From NCBI GenBank assembly GCA_015179045.1, contig WHUZ01000119.1, positions 1 through 64,000 of the forward strand: a DNA stretch of 64,000 nucleotides. Direction: 5' to 3'. Position 1 is the first letter of the stretch; each line of letters opens with the position of its first letter. This document shows positions 10,812 through 23,338 of this stretch, in pieces. Below the pieces are notes generated by a model, which did not search any database, was not told the origin of the DNA, and saw only the letters and a list, made by a program, of their open reading frames with translations. The DNA is from Kalaharituber pfeilii (taxonomy: Eukaryota > Ascomycota > Pezizomycetes > Pezizales > Pezizaceae). A program made the translations under genes and the position numbers.

Positions 10812-11075
10812 CTCTCGCACCATCATATAGAAGCTGTCGTACCTGTCAAATTCAGCTCATACTGCCACCTCTCGCACCGTCGTATAGGACCTGTCATACC
10901 GGTCAAATTCGGCTCATTCTGCCATATCTCGCACCGTCGTATAGGACCTGCCATACCGGTCAAATTTGGCTCATTCTGCCACCTCTCGTACCACCAAGGG
11001 AGGCCTTCCATACCTGTAAAATGCAGCTCATCTCCCGCCGTCGAGCGGCACCTGCCATACCTGTTACATTCTGCC
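10812..11075. repeat. Minisatellite, about 57-bp unit, five copies
   Basis: The unit runs CTCGCACCGTCGTATAGGAC, then a CTGYCATACCGGTCAAATT core, then CGGCTCATTCTGCCA. The central copies are near-identical and the outer ones are diverged. The array lies wholly inside the MULE-like element. Confidence 0.8.
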
Positions 11076-11783
11076 ATATCGAGATATAGAGTATATGTGC
11101 GTGAGGTATTGAGACCACACATGTAACTAAAATTGGCATTCGATGTAAGCATCTGACGAGTTGCCTCATTAATAACGTTATCTGTCACTTTACGGGCATC
11201 CAGACATGCAAGCTTAAATGTTGTGTGGCATGACGGCATACGGAATTATATATGAAGTAGGGACGTCGGGCCTTACTAGTGAGGTGTTCAGATGCAGGGC
11301 TTCCCGGCAAGGTATTTAGACGCTGGGTCTACTAGCTAGAAGAATGTCAGAACGCACGAACACATGGGATGTATCCAATTATCATGACACTACGCCCGCA
11401 TGTTAGGACACATTTTCGTTATTCCTGATGTGATACATTCTGCGGAGATGCTTTTATTCCTGTTCTTCTACTATACAGAGGTTTATGCATTGAGTAGCCT
11501 AGACAAGTCTACCTTTTAACTTGGCCTTATATTATCCAGAATGACCTCGGAGATGGTGTATAGTATCTTTATCATATATAATAATAACTAGTGCCCTTAG
11601 TTTCTATCTCCGGTATTTTTGGAGCAATTCGGAGAGGAATTAGAATATTAGGTGCTCGTACTGAGCTATCTCTACTACTACATATGCATAATGTGAGTGC
11701 CGCTAAGGAGCACACTAGCATCTCCGGAACATGCGCTAGCATCTCCGGCCCTCTTGGCACCCGGAGCTGGAGAGCCCCCCATT

Positions 11784-11860
11784 TCGGAGATGTTTCGTAC
11801 CAGACTCTCTTCCTTTCGCGAATTATTTAAGCGTGCCAAGAGAGTCTGGGCACGAGAACA
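11784..11860 (-). repeat. Right 77-bp terminal inverted repeat of the MULE-like element
   Basis: It is a perfect inverted copy of 5563-5639 and is followed directly by GTGGTACCCC (11861-11870), the right half of the target duplication. Confidence 0.92.
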
Positions 11861-11870
11861 GTGGTACCCC

Positions 11871-13132
11871 CTGTAAGCCCTGATATCTTCTTTATTCATG
11901 ATGCCGATCACATCTATCAGTCCCACTCCTGTCTGTCAAGCCTCATACACGTGATATGTACCAGAACCTTCCTATCCGCCAAGCCTTATGTACCAGAGCC
12001 CATATGTACCACCACCCCTACACCCCCAGCATGCGCTTAGTTCCTCACTGCAAGTGAGTAAGTAAGCACTGGCAGGTAGTGTAAGCACTGAATGTGAGTA
12101 CTTTGTGCCTATGCCAAGGCGATAATTGGTACAACTGCCATAGAATGGTATCAATGCAATTAGACTACCATCTTCATAGACTAGCGTCAGCCCAGGCAGA
12201 TCTCTTCGTGCTTTGTTCTTTGTCAATGATCCTTCTTCTTCTGCCTTCTTCTTCTGGGGTGAACAGGCACAGAATAGTGTCATGGGTAGTGATGAACATA
12301 TATAGGTTTATGAGAATGGGTGGAATGAAGTATGTACGCTACGTGAGTATAATTCAGATTGAAGATTTGCTTCAAAAGTGGGGAATCTGTATCGCAACTT
12401 TGACTGACCCATGACTCAGAACCCAGAGGAAACTAATAATCACGTGGTCACCTCCCAATCAGGTCTGCTGAACATGCCAAGACTTGCAATTGGTGATAAG
12501 TTCATAAGGTGGTGTTAAGGGAACAGGAGATTCAAATGATACGGGGTACATTTGCACTCCACGTAGGGGCAGCCATTCCTATGCACATTTGAGGTGTACA
12601 TTGAGGTGTACATTTATACTGACCTCACATAAAGTGGTGGGGAGTATATTTTTATGCATAACTGCACGTTTGATTGTCGAAGTTACGCGTGGGCGGAGTG
12701 ACTTACTCCCTGCTACTCCTCGCAGGAGGTTACGTTTTACTCCCCTCCATAGTAATTTTGTACCATAGTGTTTGAACCATAGTGAAATATCGTTCAAAGG
12801 ATATAGTATGAGGAGGATTTTTCGGGATGCAGTGACAGGACAGAGTCTCCGAGATGAATTGATTATGTGGAAATCACTATCTATGAATTTGACAATTCAT
12901 GCGGGGAAAGATCATCGCGACTGGGTTCCTCGACTGCGGCTGAACTGTAACACATCAGACCTGGTTACGTGCATATGCTTGTCACTACGGAGGTACAGGT
13001 TGTCAGTTCTCGGATTTGGCTGGTCGCTGTGACGCACTAGCCAATGCTAAGTATCCCTTGGGTGGTCGAGACATGCATGAATTCTGTGCCGGAAACTAAC
13101 TGTTTTTATCCCTGTCCATGCCGATCAGCCCC
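11871..13132. other. No gene recognised
   Basis: A minus-strand open frame at 12283-11972 (103 codons, start ATG) has a plausible look but no family that I recognise and no splice support. The rest shows only short frames. Confidence 0.4.
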
Positions 13133-13316
13133 TAGTCTGCGGGCTACTGCCCAGGCCACTTTCTGTAGGTTCATTCTCCTGGGGAAATGCGGTACAAATT
13201 TTAGTTCCTGGTCCACTCGTTAGGCCTGTAAGTCAGTAGTCTTGCTTCTCTATTCCTAGGACTTCCCTTTTCCTGCATCTAATGTGTACCCCTCCTGTCT
13301 CACCTCCTCTTCCATC
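13133..13316 (-). repeat. Repeat block with inverted copy at 50814-50998
   Basis: The reverse complement of this block matches 50814-50998 almost base for base (AGATGCAGGAAAAGGGAAG, GGCCTAACGAGTGGACCAGG and CAGAAAGTGGCCTGGGCAG are shared). Neither copy has a long open frame. The minus strand continues upstream as a degenerate frame to about 13769, so this may be a decayed retroelement part. Confidence 0.8.
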
Positions 13317-13639
13317 TATGCCTCGTATGCCTTAATGGCTTTCCTCAGCGTTAGTAGTGATTTGTCAGACAAAAACGCATGAATGTCATCCATGTTTCTT
13401 CAAGTAAATATCCTTTGGCGTATGGCCTTTACTACTGGTTTGTTACCTTTCAAGAATAAGACCAGTGATAGTGGCAAAATATGTGGTATCCCCTCTAATA
13501 TTATAGCTGTGCCTTCCCTCTCCCATCCTAGCTCATTTCAAATGTTGTAGACTATCATAAAAGGAATCTTCTTCGAGGCTGCTAGGTTCTCGTCTACCCT
13601 TTAGATTTATGCTACGACTCTTTCTCATCTTGTAAAATT

Positions 13640-13781
13640 GAACACTTGTCGGAACATTACATCCGTAGCCCCTTGTTGCTGTTACTTGTTTGTAGTTCTT
13701 ATCTATGACTGTTTCTAGGACTGTTTTCTTACGCTCATATGCATGATTATTAACTTGCATATCATTCACGTCTCAATGACT

Positions 13782-13826
<45 letters not shown>

Positions 13827-14155
13827 CAAATATATCAGTACTCGCATGCCGCCCTAGGGGCTATTGCGAGGTTTAGCTAACATAACAGGATCAACTGCTT
13901 AACATGTAATGAAAACTAGGCTACCCGGTCGTCCTGTCCGTCTATCGTCCAATGGCTGTTTTGCAGCGCCGCTACAGATGACTCCTACACCTTTCTGACT
14001 CTTGTTAGTCATTGTTCCACAGTTACTCTATGCTACGCCTCTCATGTATATAATCCCACTCGTCTTACGACTCCTTATTCAATAGACTTAATGGTACCTC
14101 TAGCTCCTCCCTTCGGGAATAGCTTTATCGCGATCATGTGGCATCCGCTAGGGTA
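13640..14155 (+). repeat. Dispersed repeat, copy B
   Basis: This is the partner of 1184-1562. It is interrupted at 13787-13949 by a LINE tail. After removing that insert the two copies align across about 370 bp. Confidence 0.65.
13787..13949 (-). mobile_element. 5'-truncated LINE tail (family 1), 163 bp
   Basis: On the minus strand this ends with the family-1 tail GGGCGGCATGCGAGTACTGATAT followed by a poly-A seen here as a long T run. The flanks CAATGACTGTTTT (13774-13786) and CAATGGCTGTTTT (13950-13962) are a target duplication with one mismatch. Copy A at 1184 shows the empty site. Confidence 0.8.
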
Positions 14156-16371
14156 CCTTACTGTTTTTATTAACAGCAGTGACGTGATGTCCCCACCTAC
14201 TAGAGCTGCTCATTCACCCTTCTAGCTGTTTCCTCATCTCTTTCAGCGTCTAATATTCGAGGCCCACTGCCCCTTTGTACAGTTTTCCTCCCATCGGTGG
14301 AAGAGTGTAGCATAGGATTGTTGGATGTTGACGAACATCTCGAGCCTGGTATTGTTCTGTTCTATAATGTAATCACGCATCTAATTTCTTGACATCAGAG
14401 AACTCTGGAATGAGATAATAAATAGACGGCGTTTACAAAGGTCTGCACAGACAGTACCGAGATAGGAGCTGCAGCGAGTATATAGGGGTTATTGATGGTA
14501 GATGTATCTCTCGTCCACAAGATGATCAATGTACTTAGTCCTGTCGGCCCTAATGTTTCAGTAATTTCCTATTTACAGTGGGATATGAAGGCCGCCTGGG
14601 AAATTTGGTTGTATGCCAAAAATCTGAGCGGCAGCTTCGAGATTCAACCTATCTCACGCTTTCCAGGCAACTATAACCTTGTTTGGAAATCCAACATCTG
14701 CACCACCTTATGGCATTATCAGTATCTCCAAAGCCCAACTTCATTTACTCGATAGCAAAAGTTATTCAATATTGAAATATCACGGGCTACATATCATTAT
14801 TGAACATGGCTTTTGGGAAAGTTTCCGCGCTCTTTCATTTTCCGCAGCTTCACACAAAAACATGAAATGGACTTTTCTCCTAAGGTAGAATCCTATGTTG
14901 TAGCACTTTCTACTACCTCACTAACATACATACTTGTCTTTAACGAATACCTACAGGACTTCAACTCTCCTCCTTCATCAGGAGTACCGCTGCCGGCTCC
15001 ATTCCGGCTAGCCATAATCAACCTCTACTTAGCCTCCATTTCCTCCTTTTGTTGGTCTCGCAATTCAGTTTTGGTCTAAATCTCCTTTTTCCAACTGCTG
15101 CTTACTTGCCGTACCATCTGACACAGGTGTACCAACCGATGATGACGATTTAAGATAACTTCCACCAACTTGCCAAGCCGTCGCTGGCTGCTGTCAAGTG
15201 ACTGCACACTGAGGAAATGGTCAGACTACCCTGTGACGAAATAAAGTACACTTCGTTCCGAAGCTATAAATGGCAACCCTCGTTACAACAACAAAAAAAA
15301 AAAAAAAAAAAAAAAAAATATGTGCAATTCTTATTACTGATGACCTCGCGAACTCAGCGGCACTAGCAGTTCACGATAAGGCAGCCTTCTGATTACGTAA
15401 ATTTCCAGCTAGGGCGAGGCGGAAATACCTGTGCTCTCCTTGTTCTTTACCTCTCTGGTCTTCACACAGCCCCATTGTACCGCCGGTCCTTCTAGTTCTC
15501 GTAAATACTTATATTAGTCGCTATAATAAGGCCATGCCGACGCCTAGAAACGCAAAGGATTCACGCAGCCTTGGTTATATAGAATACTCGCAACCCGTGT
15601 TTAGTAAGTCTGTCCTTCGCGTCCTGGCATTGTTGCCATTCTGAATGCTAAGGATGGCTTACAAATTTAGAAAAATTTGATGCAGGATATCACAAGGGCA
15701 GATTATGAGGAGGAAGATATTTTCATTTAAACACGTATTAGGACCTACACTCATATTAGCTTATAAATATCAACTCCTCCGGGGCAGAACATAGGAACTA
15801 GAAGTACAAAAATAAACTTCCAACGTGCCACTGACCACCACGGCGCCGTTGTTTTGTGCGGGACTAACTCTCTTTAGCTCCAACAGTTGCAATACTAGTA
15901 TACTCCAGGTACAGGCATACCCTCTGGTGAGGGGTAATATCCATATATCGGTTATATTGAGACATTGTAAATACATGCAGGACGAATACAGAAGCATGGG
16001 AAAGGCTCGTTTGGGGGCATGGGAAGTTAGAGAATATGCTTTGAAAGGTAAAGGGGCTTAATAGAGGGGTAAATACACTAGGCGACACTGCAACAAGGGG
16101 TGAATAAGCAAGTGAGTAGCGTAGACAGAACTGTTAACAATCGGGAGAGGGCTGCACAGGAATACTCATCATCGATAAGTACCCAAAATAAACGTAGATA
16201 AGTCTCGTTACAAGCCCATATACAAACAAACGAACAAAAAAAAAAAAAAAAAAATAAAGCAAATGCTAGTACGAAAATACCGTTATTTTGCACGTAGGAT
16301 CGGACATTGTATGTTGATATCGAGGGTATGCTGATACCGGGTATGCTTAACATACCTTGTGGCTTTTCCAA
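14156..16371. other. No gene recognised
   Basis: Only short open frames are seen. Poly-A tracts occur near 15293-15318 and 16236-16254, without recognisable element sequence or target duplications. Confidence 0.45.
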
Positions 16372-19300
16372 TCAAGGGTGGGATGATACCTTCGGGACAG
16401 TAGGACTTGGATCGGCTCCTCGATCCAGCAGGATTTTGACAATTTCTTTATGTCCCCTGGAGGCAGCTGCCTCCAGGGCAGTTCCATACTCGCCACCCGC
16501 AGAGTTCACATCAGCCCCTCGATCCAGCAGGAGTGTGACAGTTTCCTTATGTCCCCAGTATGCAGCTGCACCCAGGGCAGATCCATACTTGCCACCCGCA
16601 GAGTTCACATCAGCACCTCGGTCCAGCAGGAGTGTGACAATTTCCTTATATCTCCAATATGCAGCTGCAGCTGCCCCCAGGGCAGTTCCATACTCGCCAC
16701 CCGCAGAGTTCATATCAGCTCCTCGATCCAGCAGAAGTGTGACAATTTCCTTCTTTCGCCAGTATGCAGTTGCATCCAGGACAGTTCCATATGCAGCTGC
16801 ACCCAGGGCAGTTCCATACTTGCCACCCGCAGAGTTCACATCAGCCCCTCGATCCAGCAGGAGTGTGACCATTTCCTTATCTCTCTGACCTGTCGCTATA
16901 ACCAGGGCAGTTCCATACTCGCCACTCGCAGAGTTTACATCAGCCCCTCGATCCAGCAGGAGTGTGACCATTTCCTTATCTCTCTGACCTGTCGCTATAA
17001 CCAGGGCAGTTCCATACTTACCACCCACAAAGTTCACATTAGCCCCTCGATCGAGCAGGAGTGTGACAATTTCCTTATATCCCCCGCGTGCAGCTGCACC
17101 CAGGGCAGTTCCATACTTGCCACCCGCAGAGTTCACATCAGCCCCTCGATCTAGCAGGAGTGTGACAATTTCCTTATATCCCTTGATTGCAGCTGCACCC
17201 AGGGCAGTTCCATACTTGCCACCCGCAGAGTTCACATCAGCCCCTCGATCCAGCAGGAGTGTGACCATTTCCTTATCTCTCTGACCTGTCGCTATAAGCA
17301 GGACAGTTCCATACTCGCCACCCGCAGAGTTTACATCAGCCCCTCGATCCAGCAGGAGTGTGACCATTTCCTTATCTCTCTGACCTGTCGCTATAACCAG
17401 GGCAGTTCCATACTTACCACCCACAAAGTTCACATTAGCCCCTCGATCGAGCAGGAGTGTGACAATTTCCTTATATCCCCCGCGTGCAGCTGCACCCAGG
17501 GCAGTTCCATACTCGCCACCGGCAGAGTTCACATCAGCCCCTCGATCCAGCATTTGTTTTACTATCCATGTTTCTCCACTCATAGCAGCCAAATCAAGCA
17601 GGGGTTCATTGCTACTGTTCCGTTCGTCCATATTGATCTCCTCTGAGGACCACAGCCTGCTAATCAACTCTCCCAGGCCACCCATTGCCGCGGCAAAAAC
17701 AGGCCGTAACGGGGTTGATGTCACTGACCGCCTTATCTGCCCGTCACCTATCTGCTCTAACCATTTTACCCACTTCACGTAAGCTTCGCTTGGGACATTC
17801 AAAGAAACCAAGAAGCTGTGCAGCAATTTGAGTTCCCGAGGATGCCATGAAGCAGCCGCTGTTACATTGGCCACAGGTAAGGGCATAACTAAACACTGAT
17901 AGGACCGGCAGTGTTTAAACCAGTACCTGGCGGAGTAGCTGTAAAGAATATGTCCGCTTCGTACACTCTTTATCTCTTCTAAGCTGTCCTCGAAGGAAAA
18001 TGGGGCTTCCAATGAGCGTTTGATCATCCACAGGCAGATCTCCTCCTTAGTCTTTAAGGATTCTGACATATTTTTGTCCCTCTGGAGGATCCATAAACAA
18101 GCCTCAGCGACAAGAAGTTGAGCGTCCAAAACACCCCATCCATCAATCCTTGTTTCTAGATATTCTTGTATGGACAAGTGCGCAAAGCGAACGACTCTAA
18201 GAGACTTGTCTAGAACAAGTAATCCCGAACAAAAGCTGAGGAGAACCTCAACTTCAACCCCTATGCCTGTAGTTTCTGTAGCTTCACCGGTTTGATTTAT
18301 GGGAAGCGTTGAGTCCACCTCTGAAGCTGCACACAATTCTCCAGGCTTCAACGGTTCAGAGGAAACTAGCATCCACTTCAGGGCGCGCTCTGCAAGGATA
18401 GGTGCACTCCCAGGTTGGGATTTTATTGAAGCCATGATTTCATGATAAACTTCGGTCAAATCCTGAGGAAGCTTTCCCAGCCGCACACGGACGTCCCTCT
18501 CCAGATATAGGCTGCAGAGTTCCTGTAATTGATAATCAACCCAGAGGAACCTATTGCGGTTGTAAGCATCTTTAGAAATCAATAGCAGTCGCTCACTTTA
18601 AGATACTATGGTTTGGTGAAGAAAGCATCTCATGGGCGGATAAGCTGGATAGATGACTTACATTCCATTGGCACCATCTAACAGTACCTCCTGTATCTTT
18701 GCCCTAAGGTCTCGTGACACCCTTCCATGGAGCAGCCTCTTTGCCTTGATTCGGGTATCTAACTCAGTTTCCACATAATTTTGAATATCCTGAGCATTGT
18801 CTCGTGCTTCAATGCATACATGAGGAACATTCCGCATGCGAATCTCAATATCTAGGCTGTGGCGGCTGGACACCAGCACCTTCACAGAAACCTTCGAAGC
18901 CTTCATAATGGTGAAGAATGCGTCGAGAATGTCAATAATGGTCTTTTGGGGACATTCATCCAAAGCATCTAGGGCAATAATGGGTTCCCGGTAGCAGTCT
19001 ACCAATTGGGTAAGCAGGGTGGTTGTTGCATCAAAGGGAAGATGCTTCCTTGCAGATGGATCTTTCTGCTCCTTATCGAAAATTTCCTGTACAATGGTAC
19101 AGATTGTCTCATTGTCAGGACACGCAAGCTGTTTCACTAGTGCGAGTAATATTTGCTGCCTATCCCGCCGGAGCTCTTCGTCCCGCTTACAATAGAAGAA
19201 TGAGACTTTGTGCACCTTCGACTCCAGATGATCAATGACGGCGGAGCTGTTTACAACCAAAGCTATATTAGCAGCTTGCTTTGGAAAGACAGACAGTGAT

Positions 19301-21142
19301 ACTCACACGAGCTTCGTCTTTCCAGCACCAGCTGAATTCGGTTGGTTAGCAATTCTCTTTGTATAGGGATGATGACAAGTTCAACTCACGAATTCCATGC
19401 AGCCATAACATTTCTGACTGCTGTGACCTCAGCCAACTTTGAAATTCTTGTCGTTCAAAAAGCCATTGTCCAGTTCCCTTCACACGGCCCTCTTGCGCAT
19501 AGTCATGGTGGCTTTTATACGGGATCTTAGAGAACCATTCAAGGATCTTGACTCTCTCCGTGTCTAGACACCAGCAATAAGTCAATATTTCATATATAGG
19601 GTTTAATTTCAAGACAGAATACTTATATACCTTCAATTCTCCGGTACATCTTAGCAACAGTTGTGTCCACTCGGTTTAGGATAGCCTCAAAGCTTTTCAG
19701 AAGCATTTTGAGATCCTTGAAAGTTTCTGAATAAACCGCGAAGTTTAGAGTGAATATATCATGCGTAGTGATTGCAACCCCACACCTTTATGGAAATGTC
19801 TTAACTCTGCCTGATCTGTATTCCAATTGTTACCACTAAATTAGCTACAGAGCACTATGAAGGCGTCATCGGAGGAAGCTTACAGCAAGCGTCTATTACA
19901 CTAGCTGCTGCATTTACTGCAGATTCTAGCTCTTCTAATTTCTTGAGCTCATCTACAATGGTACCCGGGTGGATTGCACTATTTAGAATATGTCTCGCTG
20001 ATGTATTTATGACGATGGTTTCATTACAGTTAGCAAACGTATAACCCAAATGGAACATATCACGTACCTATATTACTCGTAAAATGGCGCACGAGAATGC
20101 TCAGCGAAGTCAGTATCGCTGCATATAACTTTATAAGGGCTCTGTAAAGAGTGTTCCTTGCATCCCTTCCCTGCATTGGAGGTTCCTCAATTGTTAGATA
20201 TAACTGCTCATATATGGTACCCTGGCTAATGAGCATCGTAATGCGATCTATTCCAATCAGCGCTGCTTCTGTAGATTCCTGTCTGTCTACAATCATCTGG
20301 TGGGCCAAAACTTGTTAGTATTCTGGTAACAACCCATCTCATTCCACCGTACATGATAGATAGATAGGTGGTCTCTACCCCGAAGACGCAAAAACGCGGC
20401 CTGTATAGAAGTTTACCTACCTGCAAGATAAATCTAACCCCCGCCCAAGGCAATGCAGCATGCACTGGATCATATTGCATGACTATATCCCCGATATTCT
20501 TGAACTTATCAATCCAGCAGATTATTGCTTGCACCTTTTGACCCAAATCTATTTCCATGCTCCCAAACTTAAACTTTCCTCTTTTCACTTCCGCTTTCTC
20601 TTTTGCCTCCTTTGCAACATGCAGAATTTCATCCAGAAATCCGGTTTGGCTTGATTTTGCATTGATGATTATTCCGCATTCCACCAGGATCCTTTTGTTT
20701 TCCTCCGGAAGACTTTCATGTGCTTCCATCCATAAATTGACCGAAATATTGTCCTGCTTTCTAACTGACGCGGTTGGAAGGTTGGCTTGGCAAGGTTTGT
20801 CGTGAGGGAAATGCTTCTCCTCTTCCGCATCTGATGCTAATGAATTAGATCTCCTCTCCCGGAACTCTATTTTTTGGGGCGACGAGGGGGGGGGGGGGAG
20901 GTTGAACCGTTGGCATTCCGCTGTCCTGCGAGGTCAGCAGCATTCACCTGCTCTTCTTTACCCGCTTTTCCTTGTACATTTTGAGGAGATTGTTGAACAT
21001 GCGCAGGCGAAATTTGACCCCTATCACTACGACTTGGGGAGCGACTTCGGTCGTCTCGCCTGAACTTCAGGAGCCAATCCCTTTTTCTTTGCTCGGGGAC
21101 CGATGCTTGTGTGATGATTTCTTTCTTCTTTCCGACCATCAT
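16372..21142 (-). CDS. NLR2: NACHT_N - NACHT - ankyrin receptor
   Basis: This is a fungal STAND NTPase. Exons (minus) are about 21142-20421, 20296-20078, 19997-19884, 19815-19786, 19726-19631, 19563-19391, 19331-19307, about 19262-18662 and 18550-16372, with introns of 44-124 nt. The N-terminal domain is NACHT_N-like (IDKFKNIGDIVMQYDPVHAALPWAG). The P-loop GAGKTKLV forms across a splice junction, Walker B is IIALDALDECP, and a winged-helix-like region (LPQDLTEVYHEIM, HLSIQEYLE) follows. The C-terminus has 12 ankyrin repeats of 33 residues around TLLLDRGADVNSAGG. Two problems remain: the frame breaks at a 13-base G run (20886-20898), and the phase at the short intron after the P-loop is off by one base. 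The ankyrin units are nearly identical at the DNA level and include a four-unit internal duplication. The N-terminal start is inferred from an ATG at 21142. Confidence 0.85.
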
Positions 21143-22697
21143 TATTAGCTGCTGCAAGGTTGTGGTGTATTTTGGATGGAGATTTTTCGCAAAATGTTAC
21201 TTGTAAGTCAGTGGTGATTGTTTGTGGAATTGCAACTATCATGCTGACACTTGTCTAGCTCTTCGTGTGATGGCGATTCAGAGCCTCAGCACCACAACTT
21301 TCACGCTAGGCCAACCTAGGATGTCAATCTTTCACAGTTCAATACCGTTCTACTACATTAGTACGTGACCCCGTCCTCTACTGGGTTTTTCTGAAACATA
21401 CTGCAGGATACACCAGCTGTGCGGCTTGGCACACAGTTTGTAATTTAGCATAATATTTCAGCCCGAGTGGCCCAAATAGTTAACGATCGCTTGTACGTAG
21501 AGTATCAGTGAAGTAATAGATCTATTTTGAATCCAAAAAGTCCAGGTATAATTACACACGCAGGTGCCTAGGCTTCAATGCTTGGGGCTGCCTGTTGCGG
21601 GGTTGGTGCAGGCAGCAGGCAAGAAGCTGAGAGCGGGGTTATGCACCTCCTCGGTCGGTTTAGCGCCACAAGCATCGATGCCAAGTGGAGACTTGAAAGC
21701 ACGCATACATAATAATCTTGTTGCACGGCCTCAGTGCAAGGCAAATGCACAATTCTCGGAAATCGCGCAAAAGACACCTCTATTACTTGGGCAAGGGCGG
21801 GAATATTTGTGAATAGCGTGGTAGAGCCCAATCGAATACAGGAATTGATCTTCACTTAGCTCATGGTATACTATATCCAGTGTTCTATTCCACAAGTATC
21901 TAGGTCCCCGCCATCTGTGAACAATATTGCTTCCAGAATGTCCTCCAGTGAAGGTACAGTACCAGTCCAAATTCACATAGGTATGTGTCAAGGTTGTGCG
22001 CTATTATAGTACATTTCACGATCCACTGCTCCTAGGATCTACAATAAGTTGCTATCGCTTGACAAAGCCAGGATACTGTACCAATGATTGTAGGGTAAAC
22101 TGGGTGCATGTAGGTTCGGTAAAGCTTACGATCAGCCGATCGGAGGAATTGAAAGCAAGCGGAACTCAAGCATTAAGTCTTGGTGTCGCAGCAGAGCGCC
22201 CTCTCGCTGTTGGTATAGACAATTTAGTGAAACCCACTGCCACACAACTCTACTTCATGAAGGCCTACACTTTGAGTTCGCATATTCACTGTGCCTAGAA
22301 AACGTACGGGATTGAGTGAGAAGGATCTTTATCTTCCATCCAAAAAGCGACGGTGAACGCTTCCAGATTGGCAATTTGGCTTGAATTTGGACCGAAGGCA
22401 CAAGTCATTTTGGGCACATTCTCACACGCCTTTCACAGTCTTCGAGCAATTACTTTCACATGAGCAAATGTCAATTATTGTAACCAACACCAACAGGTGC
22501 GGAGGTAGTTTGCATGGGAAAAGGTGGAACTCAGTGACAATACGAGAAATGCAAAAATTTCTTGCATCAAGCATTCTAATAGGTATCCTCAGCTCGCAAA
22601 ACTGGCTACAAATGTCACAATTCCTTGCTTCCGGTTATATCATAGCTCTCAGATTTATTCATTACACTATTGTCTCCTGGGCTCATGCCAATTGACT
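21143..22697. other. No gene recognised
   Basis: Only short overlapping frames in several directions are present, none with a recognisable domain. The left part should include the NLR2 promoter. Confidence 0.4.
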
Positions 22698-22753
22698 GCC
22701 CTGCCATGGCGAACAGCTACAAGCGGGGTCACGTGAAATAAAATAAAAAAAAA
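22698..22753 (+). mobile_element. 5'-truncated LINE tail (family 2), 56 bp
   Basis: The insert reads CCCTGCCATGGCGAACAGCT, then ACAAGCGGGGTCACGTGA, then an A-rich tail. It is flanked by perfect 11-bp duplications GCCAATTGACT at 22687-22697 and 22754-22764. Three further copies share the same 3' end. Confidence 0.85.
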
Positions 22754-23093
22754 GCCAATTGACTCCTGCTGGCGGAAGGAAAATGCCAAGATGTGGGGCT
22801 GCACGGCTGAAAAGACGCTTGGATGCTGGATTACGAGAGTATCCGCATCATTGTTTTTTCTTTATTTGCTCCTAACAAATTAACTATCGAGTGATATGTT
22901 ACCCTATCGAGCCCAATGCATTGAAACAACCCCATAGCCATTGTAGAAAATCTTATGAAAGGGTGGCGCAGCGTTGAAGTGCCACATTCTTGAAAATTAT
23001 TTCTGTCTGCTCGATTTGCACAAGACCGCAAAGTTGTGTTTTTTTTTTTTTTTTTTTTTTTTTTGGCTTGTACTGCACACCTTCCTCTAGCGT

Positions 23094-23338
23094 GCCCGAT
23101 GTGGTAACGATCTGCCCCCTATAACGATCCACTCTCTGGGCACTCCTCGTCATGCATTCCTCACTCTACTACTTTTATTTGAATATATTGCAACTATAGA
23201 AATTGCTTAACATTATACCAATTTGACATCGCTGAATCAGAATTTGCTATCATAATGAGGAAAAAATCAAAATTCCAATATTTACAACTAAATTTATCAT
23301 TATTTACCTAAGTTGAGTCCTCCCTGTATATAGTATAG
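23094..23338 (-). repeat. Dispersed repeat with inverted copy at 54832-55057
   Basis: The two blocks align over about 230 bp: TACAGGGAGG at one edge, then AATAATGATAAATTT, CCTCATTATGATAGCAA, TTAAGCAATTTCTATAGTTG, ATGACGAGGAGTGCC, and GCAGATCGTTACCACATCGG at the other edge. TACAGGGAGG preceded by TA recalls a Tc1/mariner-type end, but no matching inverted end was found. Confidence 0.75.

Larger units (their letters stand above)
5563..11860. mobile_element. Mutator-like non-autonomous element, 6.3 kb, carrying a helicase fragment
   Basis: Both ends carry a perfect 77-bp inverted repeat (5563-5639 and 11784-11860), beginning TGTTCTCGTGCCCAGACTCT. Immediately outside both ends is the same 10-mer GTGGTACCCC (5553-5562 and 11861-11870) as a direct repeat, so it is a target duplication and not a longer inverted repeat. 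Long TIRs with 9-11 bp duplications are typical of MULEs, including fungal Hop-like elements. I find no transposase inside. The interior holds a RecQ-like exon fragment, a satellite array, MITE copies, a solo LTR and about 40 copies of CGGAGATG/CATCTCCG. The perfect TIRs and duplication suggest a fairly recent insertion of an already complex element. MULE is the best family call, but it rests on the ends alone. Confidence 0.85.

Noticed and set aside
16450..17782. Plus-strand frames across the ankyrin array
   Set aside because: Shadows of the repeated NLR2 ankyrin units; same for minus-strand frames over 35173-36602 opposite NLR3.
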